This document shows positions 17,254 through 24,874 of a stretch of 64,000 nt of DNA, one piece after another. Positions within the stretch are counted from its first letter, which is position 1, and the number at the start of each line of letters is the position of its first letter. The stretch lies in contig NZ_JAUSUK010000001.1 of the NCBI RefSeq assembly GCF_030813515.1, positions 1,116,001 through 1,180,000 of the forward strand, given 5' to 3'. The notes below the pieces were generated by a model. It saw nothing but the letters and a program-made list of their open reading frames with translations. It did no database searches and was not told the origin of the DNA. Source of the DNA: Rhodopseudomonas julia. GTDB lineage: Bacteria; Pseudomonadota; Alphaproteobacteria; Rhizobiales; Afifellaceae. The position numbers and the translations under genes were made by a program.

Positions 17254-19479
17254 GTGCGCGCCGTTGACCTTCGACAGGATTGTGCGGCGTGCGAATATAT
17301 CGATGTCGAGATCGCCGACGGCGCCTACCTGGCGCGAGGGGACGATCCGGAGATCAAGTTTCATCCGCACAGCCCGCTTCAGCCCGGCTGGTATCATTGT
17401 GCCTTTGAAATCTCGGGCAATTCCGTCCTCGCACCGCAGCTCAGCATCGGCACCGGCACCGGCGAGGGCGCTCTCGCGACCTATCGGGTGAGCCTCAAAA
17501 GCGACCGGCGACGGAACCGCTTCACCGCCGATTTCTATCTGCCGGAGCCGGCGAACGAGCTTTGCCTCTATCCGGCGGACGGTGCCGGAAAATTCGAACT
17601 CGGCCACCTCCACCTCAAGCGACGCAACAAGGCGGAAACGCTTCTCTTCTTCGCCCGTCACGCGCTCCAGATCCTATGGCGCGACCCGATGCGCCTCGTC
17701 CGCAGGTTTCGACAATACTGGCACTATCTGCGCCGGCCGCATTTCGTCGGCGTGCGCACCCCCTCGCGCCTCAGCCCTGGTGGCGGCAGCTATCCGGACT
17801 GGATCAAGCGCTACGATTACCAGCCGGAGCGCGACCGCGAGAGGCTTGAGACGCAGATCAACGCCCTTGAGAGCCGCCCCGTCATCAGCGTTTTGATGCC
17901 GGTCTACAATCCGCCGACCGATCTTCTCGACGCCGCCATCCGCTCCGTCCTTGAACAGGTTTATCCGCACTGGGAATTGTGCATCGCCGACGATGCCTCA
18001 CCGGATCCGGAAATCGGACGTCGCCTGGAGACTTGGGCAGAGCGCGATCCCCGTATCAAGATCGTTCGGCGGGAGATGAATGGGCATATCTCCGCCGCAA
18101 CCAATTCCGCCTTTGCGCTTGCAACGGGCGAATGGATCGCGCTCCTCGACCACGACGACATCCTGCGGGAAAATGCGCTCGGCGAGGTCGCCGTCGAACT
18201 CGGCCGCCATCCGGACGCCGACATCATCTATTCCGACGAAGACAAGCTCGGCGCAGACGGGGTGCGCTACGACCCCTATTTCAAGCCGGACTATTCGCGC
18301 GAACTCCTGCGCTCACAGAATTACTTCAACCATCTGACGGTGCATCGGGCGGACAAAATCCGCCGCGTCGGTGGCTGGCGCGAAGGTTTCGAGGGAAGCC
18401 AAGATTACGACCTCAATCTGCGGATTGCCGAAATCGTCGAGCCCCGAAAGATCCGGCACATCCCGAAAGTGCTCTACCACTGGCGCGCCGTGGAGGGCTC
18501 GACGGCCATGGCCGGCGGGGAGAAGAACTATGCCTATCTGGCCGGGCAGCGCGCGCTTGAGGAGCATGTCACGCGCCTGGGATTGCCAGCGAAGGTCGAA
18601 CCGGCGCCGGGCGTGCCCTTCTACCGGCTGCAGTTCTCAGTGCCGGAGCCCCATCCCCTCGTCAGCCTGATCATTCCGACCCGCGATCACGCGAAGCTCC
18701 TGCGTGGCTGCATCGATTCGATCCTCACCAAAACGACCTACGACGCCTACGAGATCCTCATCGTCGACAACGGCTCCGTCGAACCAGAAACGCACCGTTA
18801 TTTCGACGAGCTACGCGTCGATCCGAGAATCCGCATCCTCTCTTACGACAAGCCGTTCAACTATGCGGCGATCAACAATTTCGCCGCCGCCCAGGCCCAT
18901 GGCAGCGTTCTGGCGCTGGTCAACAACGATATCGAGGTGATCTCGCCCGACTGGCTGAGGGAGATGGTGTCTTGGGCGGTTCAGCCGGAGATCGGCTGCG
19001 TCGGTGCCAAGCTCTACTATGCCGATGATACGATCCAGCATGCCGGCGTGATCCTCGGCATCGGCGGCGTCGCCGGGCATTCGCACAAGTACTTCCCGCG
19101 CGAGGAGCCCGGCTATTTCGGCCGCCTCAAGATCCTGCAGAACGTCTCAGCGGTGACGGCGGCCTGCCTCGTCGTGCGCAAGGAGGTCTACGAGGCTGTG
19201 GGTGGTCTCAACGAGACGCATCTGGCGGTCGCCTTCAACGATGTCGATTTCTGCCTCAGCGTCCAGAAGCTCGGCTTTGCGAACGTCTTCACGCCCTATG
19301 CGGAAATGTACCACCTTGAAAGCATCTCACGCGGTCATGAAGACAATTCCGAGAAACAGGCACGCTTCTTCGACGAGACGCTCTACATGCGAAAAAAATG
19401 GCAACGCCTGTTGGCGCGCGACCCCTTCTATTCTCCCAATTTGAGCGGAGAGCATGAAGATTTCTCGCTTCGCAGCTGA
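17254..19479 (+). CDS. Tandem GT2 glycosyltransferase with N-terminal beta-rich domain
   Basis: This is a 741-residue cytoplasmic enzyme with two GT-A modules. Residues 1-about 150 form an uncharacterised beta-rich domain (HSPLQPGWYHCAFEISG) and a basic linker. GT2-A starts near 208 (VISVLMPVYNPPTDLLDAAI) with GEWIALLDHDDIL as its DxD-like site. GT2-B starts near 467 (LVSLIIPTRDHAKLLRGCID) with VNNDIEVISPDW and a NDVDFCLSVQKLGF tail. Such tandem enzymes often polymerise or extend rhamnose-rich O-chains, but acceptor and linkage are unknown. It starts at a GTG preceded by GAGGA, 65 bases after rfbD. Confidence 0.9.
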   Translation: MRAVDLRQDCAACEYIDVEIADGAYLARGDDPEIKFHPHSPLQPGWYHCAFEISGNSVLAPQLSIGTGTGEGALATYRVSLKSDRRRNRFTADFYLPEPANELCLYPADGAGKFELGHLHLKRRNKAETLLFFARHALQILWRDPMRLVRRFRQYWHYLRRPHFVGVRTPSRLSPGGGSYPDWIKRYDYQPERDRERLETQINALESRPVISVLMPVYNPPTDLLDAAIRSVLEQVYPHWELCIADDASPDPEIGRRLETWAERDPRIKIVRREMNGHISAATNSAFALATGEWIALLDHDDILRENALGEVAVELGRHPDADIIYSDEDKLGADGVRYDPYFKPDYSRELLRSQNYFNHLTVHRADKIRRVGGWREGFEGSQDYDLNLRIAEIVEPRKIRHIPKVLYHWRAVEGSTAMAGGEKNYAYLAGQRALEEHVTRLGLPAKVEPAPGVPFYRLQFSVPEPHPLVSLIIPTRDHAKLLRGCIDSILTKTTYDAYEILIVDNGSVEPETHRYFDELRVDPRIRILSYDKPFNYAAINNFAAAQAHGSVLALVNNDIEVISPDWLREMVSWAVQPEIGCVGAKLYYADDTIQHAGVILGIGGVAGHSHKYFPREEPGYFGRLKILQNVSAVTAACLVVRKEVYEAVGGLNETHLAVAFNDVDFCLSVQKLGFANVFTPYAEMYHLESISRGHEDNSEKQARFFDETLYMRKKWQRLLARDPFYSPNLSGEHEDFSLRS

Positions 19480-19487
19480 TTGAGCCG

Positions 19488-20327
19488 ATGCGCAAATTCC
19501 AGAACTCAAAGAGCGCTCTTCCGCTTTCACGCGGCAACGCGAAGGAAGGGGAAGAGAGAGCGATCGACAAGATCTTCTTCCTGCACATCCCCAAGACGGC
19601 GGGTTCGGCTTTCAACCTCGCCTTCCAGGAAGCTGTGCCGCCAGGGCGGCATTTCGAGCACATGGAGAGCCGGCGAGAGCTCTTCTATTCCATCATAAGC
19701 GACGGCAAGCCTTTCTACGCGTCCGGGCACTTCCCTTTCTCGAGAGTGCGCGATCTCGTGATGCGGCCCGATGTCTTCACCATCACGATCTTTCGCGAGC
19801 CGCTTAAGCAGCTCCTCTCGCATCTCAAATGGGTGAAGGCCTATGGACGACCCGACGGCGAGGCCCGCCGCCGCCTCATTCCGGAAAACATCGCCGAACT
19901 TTCGCTCGCCCTGTGGGAGACAGACCTCAACGACGTCGCCAGGCTCGAACCGATCCTCGCCTCGCCGACTGCCATTTCACTCTTCGACAACACGCAGACC
20001 CGTTACATGACACGCTCAGTGGCCGGGCGCATTGGCGAGGAACAGGGCCGCTTTTCGATGGGCCATCTGAAGCATTTCGACTTCTTTTTCGTCCTCGACG
20101 ACATGGCGGCGGCACACGTAAGGCTCACCAGAGAAATCCCTGGGCTCGGTCAAATCCCGAGAACCAATGAGGCCATGCTGTCTGAGACCATCGACCTTCA
20201 GGACGGCAGGGTCCGGGCGTTTTATGAAGACTTCGTCCGTTTCGACAGGCAGCTTTACAACAACGCCCGACGCCGCTCACGGCGCCGCTTTCTCGGGCTG
20301 GCAGAGGACGAAACGCAGAGCGTGTGA
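19488..20327 (+). CDS. Sulfotransferase-like P-loop protein
   Basis: This 279-residue protein has a PAPS-type 5'-phosphosulfate loop, FFLHIPKTAGSAFNLAFQEA, near residue 28. DVFTITIFREPLKQLLSHL resembles the 3'-phosphate (PSB) region of Sulfotransfer_2-type enzymes. It begins 8 bases after the tandem glycosyltransferase and probably belongs to the same transcript. A role in adding sulfate to the glycan is inferred from fold and context. No PAPS-synthesis gene is in the window. Confidence 0.8.
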   Translation: MRKFQNSKSALPLSRGNAKEGEERAIDKIFFLHIPKTAGSAFNLAFQEAVPPGRHFEHMESRRELFYSIISDGKPFYASGHFPFSRVRDLVMRPDVFTITIFREPLKQLLSHLKWVKAYGRPDGEARRRLIPENIAELSLALWETDLNDVARLEPILASPTAISLFDNTQTRYMTRSVAGRIGEEQGRFSMGHLKHFDFFFVLDDMAAAHVRLTREIPGLGQIPRTNEAMLSETIDLQDGRVRAFYEDFVRFDRQLYNNARRRSRRRFLGLAEDETQSV

Positions 20328-20498
20328 GACCCGGAGCTTGAACGAAGGGCGCACGAAAACGCATTGTAGGCGGGAATTGTAGGCGGGAAGCGTCGGCAGC
20401 GCGTCTTGCGGACGTCTCTGTCCCGCTAGCGGCTTTCTTCAAACAGGAAGGCGCGCCGAGAGGCTCCGGCGCGTCAATCCCGGCAAGACCAGGAGCCA

Positions 20499-21215
20499 AT
20501 GTTGCAATCGCTTGAAGACTATCTCCGGCAACCGACGCTTGCGCGCTTCCCCTTCCTTTTTATCGTCACTTATGGCCGCTCCGGCTCGACTTTGCTGCAG
20601 GGATTGCTGAACGCTCTGCCGGGCCATCACATCCGCGGCGAGAACAACGCCGCTCTCGTCCCGCTCTTCCGCACACAAAGACGATTGCGACGCACGCGCT
20701 CAGAATGGGGCAATGAGGCGACCATGCCGGACAGCCCCTGGTATGGTGCCGACCTTATCGAGCCCGATATCTTCGTGGCCGGTTGTGCGGACGCCTTCTT
20801 TCGCGCCGCTCTGAAACCTCCCGCCGGCGCAAGATGCTGCGGCTTCAAGGAAATCCGCTACGACCGAAGGACGCTGAGCGACGGAGACTTCGTGCCCTAT
20901 CTGCGGTTTCTCAGGCGGGCTTTCCCCGGGGCCGCCTTCGTCTTCAATTTCCGCAATGTCGAAGACACGCTGAGGAGCGGCTGGTGGCCAGATTACGAGC
21001 CGGGCGACGCGGAACGCGCGATCTCGCTCATCCGAACGCGGATGCACGATTACGCCCGGGACCATGACGACCATTCCTTCTCATTCGACTATGACGCCAT
21101 GTGCCGCGATCAGTCCTATTTCGCCGAATTGTGCGCGTTCCTCGGCGAGGCATACGATCCACAGATGGTCGAGGAGGTCATGAACACCCGTCACAGCATC
21201 GGCGGGTCACGGTGA
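20499..21215 (+). CDS. Sulfotransferase (YGRSGSTLLQ type), paralogue of the 32103 gene
   Basis: This is a 238-residue protein with the P-loop FIVTYGRSGSTLLQGLLNAL, followed by HIRGENNAALVPLF, SPWYGADLIEP and CCGFKEIRYDRRTL. FVFNFRNVEDTLRSGWW probably forms the 3'-phosphate site. The same ordered motifs occur in the protein at 32103-32774, so the two are paralogues. ACCAGGAG precedes the ATG. Activated-sulfate use and a glycan acceptor are inferred. Confidence 0.82.
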   Translation: MLQSLEDYLRQPTLARFPFLFIVTYGRSGSTLLQGLLNALPGHHIRGENNAALVPLFRTQRRLRRTRSEWGNEATMPDSPWYGADLIEPDIFVAGCADAFFRAALKPPAGARCCGFKEIRYDRRTLSDGDFVPYLRFLRRAFPGAAFVFNFRNVEDTLRSGWWPDYEPGDAERAISLIRTRMHDYARDHDDHSFSFDYDAMCRDQSYFAELCAFLGEAYDPQMVEEVMNTRHSIGGSR

Positions 21216-21337
21216 CGGCCCTGCTCGTCTGGACTATCTGAAGGCGGCGCTCGAAACCGCTTTTGCAGCGGCGTCAGTCACGAAGCGGTCGCATTTGGGA
21301 ATTTTCTTCGGGCCGTCTCATCAGGAAAGGAACGCTC

Positions 21338-22414
21338 ATGCGCGTGTTGCATGGCCATCTCTCAGTCGCCTCATCAAGCCGTGCGGTGCAGGCTCTGACC
21401 GCAAGGCGGCTTCGCACACCGGCGCTCGCACTCCTTCTTCTCGCTCCGCTCACCGCCTCGGCCGCGGCTTTCGAACTTGAACTGCCGCTCGCCTGCACGC
21501 CGGGGACAGATTGCGTCATCCAGCACTACGTCGACCGCGACGGCACCTCCGGCGCCCATGATTATCACTGCGGCAGCCTCACTTATGACGCCCATAAGGG
21601 GACGGATTTCCGCATTCCGACGCTTGAGGCGATGCGGGAGGGGGTCGACGTTCTGGCCGTTGCGCCAGGCAAGGTGCTGCGCGTGCGCGACAAGATGGAC
21701 GACGTGTCCGTGCGCCGCATCGGGGTGAAGAACGTCAAAGGCTCCGAATGCGGCAATGGCCTCGTCATCGATCACGGAGAAGGCTGGCAGACGCAATATT
21801 GCCATATGCGCCTTGGCAGCATCGTGGTGCGACCGGGAGAGCACGTCGAGGCCGGCGCGGTCCTCGGTCAAGTGGGCCTGTCGGGACAGACCGAATTTCC
21901 GCATGTGCATCTTCAGGTGACCAAGGACGGGACGATCGTCGACCCGTTCAGCTACCAGCCGGATGTCGCGGCCATGGAAGGTGCGGCGGCCTGCCAGGAC
22001 GAGATCGCGGGCACCTCGCTTTGGGCCAAGGACGTGCAGGCTGACCTTGCTTATTCGGCCGGCAGCATTCTCAATGTCGGCTTCAGCGACCGCGCCGACC
22101 TCAAGATGGTCGATATCGAAGGCGGCATGCTGCACGATCCCGACACGAGCGCGCCGGTGCTCATCGCCTATGGTCGCGCCATCGGCCTCCTGAAAGACGA
22201 TATCCAGCATATGCGCATGACCGCACCCGGGGGGCAGGTTCTCGTCGACCAGGCCGTCGAGCCACTCAAGGCCAACAAGGCCCAGGTGTTCGTCTTTGCC
22301 GGCCGCAAACGGCCGTCTCAGGGTTGGCCGGCCGGGCGCTACGAAGGCGTCTATAGTGTCGAACGGGACGGGGAAACGATCCTCGAAAAACCCTTCTCCG
22401 CAACGCTCGAATAA
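21338..22414 (+). CDS. Secreted M23/LytM-type peptidase
   Basis: This is a 358-residue exported protein. A long basic N-region and hydrophobic core (LALLLLAPLTASAAAFEL) form a signal peptide. The catalytic M23 domain spans roughly residues 70-215. HKGTDFRIPTL supplies the first zinc His/Asp, GLVIDHGEGWQTQYCHM follows, and FPHVHLQV supplies the last His. The C-terminal third looks like an extra beta-rich domain. The ATG at 21338 has AAAGGA upstream. It would cut or bind peptidoglycan. Its place inside a glycan locus suggests wall remodelling around export, but this is speculative. Confidence 0.85.
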   Translation: MRVLHGHLSVASSSRAVQALTARRLRTPALALLLLAPLTASAAAFELELPLACTPGTDCVIQHYVDRDGTSGAHDYHCGSLTYDAHKGTDFRIPTLEAMREGVDVLAVAPGKVLRVRDKMDDVSVRRIGVKNVKGSECGNGLVIDHGEGWQTQYCHMRLGSIVVRPGEHVEAGAVLGQVGLSGQTEFPHVHLQVTKDGTIVDPFSYQPDVAAMEGAAACQDEIAGTSLWAKDVQADLAYSAGSILNVGFSDRADLKMVDIEGGMLHDPDTSAPVLIAYGRAIGLLKDDIQHMRMTAPGGQVLVDQAVEPLKANKAQVFVFAGRKRPSQGWPAGRYEGVYSVERDGETILEKPFSATLE

Positions 22415-22712
22415 GGGCCTCAAAAAAGAGGTCCCAGATGACAGTGCATCTGGGACCTACGGAGTCGGTCTCTATCTGGAGATGCCCCAGTATGACCGGA
22501 TGCAGCCGGTTATGCCAGAGACAGTCTGCGTCTTTTGCAGACGAGCGTCTGCAAAAAGCCAGTCAAATACGACACGCTCACATGGGTTGCACAGAAAAGT
22601 GCGATCTTGGGAGACCTCCGGCGCGAGCGCGGCGACTGGTTGCCGCGGCGAGCGACTGCGGATAAGCCGATCCCCGACGCTTATTCTGCGGCATGAAGAC
22701 AAGGAGCGAGAG
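22415..22712. other. Intergenic region with two perfect inverted repeats
   Basis: No convincing gene is visible in these 298 bases. 22429-22458 is a perfect 12-bp stem (AGGTCCCAGATG) with a 6-base loop. It is followed on the minus strand by CTTTTTTG. 22533-22556 is a second perfect repeat, TTTTGCAGACG-AG-CGTCTGCAAAA. The first could terminate leftward transcription, but no leftward gene is present. The second looks like a protein-binding site or an element end. Confidence 0.5.
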
Positions 22713-23399
22713 ATGCAGCCGGCAACGAGCCCGGAAATCGTCGAATGCCGGGGCGTCCGCCTCGACCTGTCGCATCCCCTCTTTACCGAAAAGCTGCGGC
22801 GCGCCGTCGAGCGTGGCTGGTACGAAGGCGCAGAAGCGCGGGCGAGCGAAATCATGGTGAAGCCGGGCGACCGCGTCGTCGAATTCGGCGGTGGATGCGG
22901 TTTCATCTCGAGCTTCATGGCGCTGACCCATACCGACATCACGATCCAGTGCGTGGAAGCCAATCCCGAGCTTCTAGCCTTAATCGAACATCATCACCGT
23001 TTGAACGGCGTCACCTGCGCTCGTCTCCACCACGAACTCGCCGCGCGTGAGGACGGCATGGCGGATTTCTACGTGACCCGGGATTTCTGGGCCTCGTCGA
23101 CCCGACCAGGAGCGGAGGCGCGTTGCGTGAAAGTGCCGGCGCGGGCCATCTCCAAGCGTCTCGATGAGTGGGATCCGCAGGTCGTCGTCATGGATGTGGA
23201 AGGGGCTGAACTCGAACTTCTCGCGGACCCGCTCCCTTCGAGCCTGCGCGCGCTCGTCCTTGAACTTCATCCGGACATTTACGGTTTGCCGGGCGTCAAA
23301 GCCGTCATGGATGGATTGTCGAAACAAGGCTTCGCTTTCGTGCCGGAGGCCAGCGAGCATGCGGTCACCGCCTGGGCGCGGGTCGACGCTCTTGCCTAG
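22713..23399 (+). CDS. FkbM-family SAM-dependent methyltransferase
   Basis: This is a 228-residue class I methyltransferase of the FkbM type. The SAM loop is GDRVVEFGGGCGFISSFMAL near residue 52. IQCVEANPELLALIEHHH holds the acidic residue that binds ribose, and WDPQVVVMDVEGAELELLAD is the FkbM signature aspartate-glutamate region. AAGGAG lies 7 bases before the ATG; earlier codons in the open frame lack family sequence. It probably O-methylates a sugar of the surface glycan. Confidence 0.88.
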   Translation: MQPATSPEIVECRGVRLDLSHPLFTEKLRRAVERGWYEGAEARASEIMVKPGDRVVEFGGGCGFISSFMALTHTDITIQCVEANPELLALIEHHHRLNGVTCARLHHELAAREDGMADFYVTRDFWASSTRPGAEARCVKVPARAISKRLDEWDPQVVVMDVEGAELELLADPLPSSLRALVLELHPDIYGLPGVKAVMDGLSKQGFAFVPEASEHAVTAWARVDALA

Positions 23400-23546
23400 A
23401 TTGGGGCGAGCGGCCAACCGGCTCCTTTCCATCCTGCGTGTTGACAGCGCAGCCGTGCCCCCGCATTGCCATCATGCAGGGTTCGAAAAACCCGTTGCCG
23501 GCACGACGCCAGGCTTGCCAAGCACCTTTTCGGATTTTCCCATCCC

Positions 23547-24773
23547 ATGAAAATACTCTTCCTGCACAACAATTTTCCCGGCCAGTACCGTCGCCTCATC
23601 AACTTCTTGAAGGATGATCCGCTGGTCGAGGACATGATCGCGGTTACGCTGGAAACAAACCAGCAGAAGTTTCCATTGAAGAAGGTCCTTTACAAGCCGC
23701 ATCGCCCGGTGACGAAGGGCATTCATCCAGCAGTCTTTTCTTTCGAAGCCGCCGTCATCAATGCGCAGAACGTGTTTCAGAAGCTTGTTTCGGTAAAGCA
23801 ATCGGGCTGGAGGCCGGACATTATCTGCGGCCATTCCGGCTGGGGCCCGACTATGTTCCTGCGTGAACTGTGGCCGGATACGCGCATGCTCACCTATTAC
23901 GAGTGGTGGTACAATTCGACGGGTGCGGATACCGATTTCCTGCGCCGCGAACCCGCCCCCTATGACGAGCGCGTGCGCATGCAGATGAAGAACGCGCCTT
24001 TTCTCGCCGATCTCTCGATCATGGATTGGGGGATCTGCCCGACGCGCTTTCAGCACAGTCAGTTTCCGACCATGTTCCGCGACAAGATCGAGCTTCTGCA
24101 CGACGGCGTCGATACGGATTTCATGTGCCCGGACCGCTCCGACACGCTCACGATCGGCGACAAGACCTTCCGCGCTGGAGACGAGATCGTCACCTATGCC
24201 ACGCGGGGCATGGAGCCCTACCGCGGCTTTCCGCAGTTCATGGAGGCGGTCGCCAAGCTGCAAAAGCAGCGCCCCAACATGCAGACGATCATCGTCGGCA
24301 GGGACCGGGTCGCCTACGGCTCAAAGCGCGCTGACGGCAAGACCTATAAGAAACATGCGCTGGAGACGCTCGATCTCGATTTGAGCCGCATCCACTTTCT
24401 CGATCTGGTGCCTTTGGAGAAGCTTCGCACGGTCTTCCGCATTTCCTCCGTGCACGTCTATCTTACCGTGCCGTTCGTGCTCTCATGGTCGATGATCGAG
24501 GCGATGAGCACCGGCGTCCTGCTGCTTGGTTCAGACACCGCGCCGATCCGGGAAATGGTCGAGGACGGCAAGAACGGGCTCCTCGTCGACTTCTTCGATG
24601 CCGACAAGATCGCTGCGCGCATGGAAGAAGCACTCGCCAGCCAGCAGAAGTTCGTGCCGTTGCGCGCGGCCGCACGTCGCACAGTCTTGGAGCGCTATGC
24701 CATGAAGCATCTCCTGCCCTGTCACCGGCAGCTCATGGTCGATGTCGCCTCTGGCGCCAAGACCTGTCGGTGA
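23547..24773 (+). CDS. GT4-family glycosyltransferase
   Basis: This is a 408-residue GT-B enzyme. The N-domain starts ILFLHNNFPGQYRRLINFL. The C-domain has IELLHDGVDTDFMCPD, MQTIIVGRDRVAYG and a donor-binding E-x7-E-like region (SWSMIEAMSTGVLLLGSDTA, IREMVEDGKNGLLVDFFD). The family transfers nucleotide-activated sugars to a lipid-linked glycan in the cytoplasm. The ATG at 23547 matches the start of the Rossmann strand. Donor and acceptor are not determinable. Confidence 0.9.
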   Translation: MKILFLHNNFPGQYRRLINFLKDDPLVEDMIAVTLETNQQKFPLKKVLYKPHRPVTKGIHPAVFSFEAAVINAQNVFQKLVSVKQSGWRPDIICGHSGWGPTMFLRELWPDTRMLTYYEWWYNSTGADTDFLRREPAPYDERVRMQMKNAPFLADLSIMDWGICPTRFQHSQFPTMFRDKIELLHDGVDTDFMCPDRSDTLTIGDKTFRAGDEIVTYATRGMEPYRGFPQFMEAVAKLQKQRPNMQTIIVGRDRVAYGSKRADGKTYKKHALETLDLDLSRIHFLDLVPLEKLRTVFRISSVHVYLTVPFVLSWSMIEAMSTGVLLLGSDTAPIREMVEDGKNGLLVDFFDADKIAARMEEALASQQKFVPLRAAARRTVLERYAMKHLLPCHRQLMVDVASGAKTCR

Positions 24774-24874
24774 GCCCGTCGTCCTTTCGATTTGGCGCAA
24801 GCTGTGCCATCCATCCGAGCCACGCAGCCGCATCACGCCGGCTTGGCGCTTAGTATTGCCCTGGGAGCGCGTTC

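Noticed and set aside
20363-20388. Short tandem repeat ATTGTAGGCGGGA twice
   Set aside because: Only two copies in a spacer, with no dyad symmetry. Too little to call an operator or CRISPR-like unit. No CRISPR array was seen anywhere in the window.
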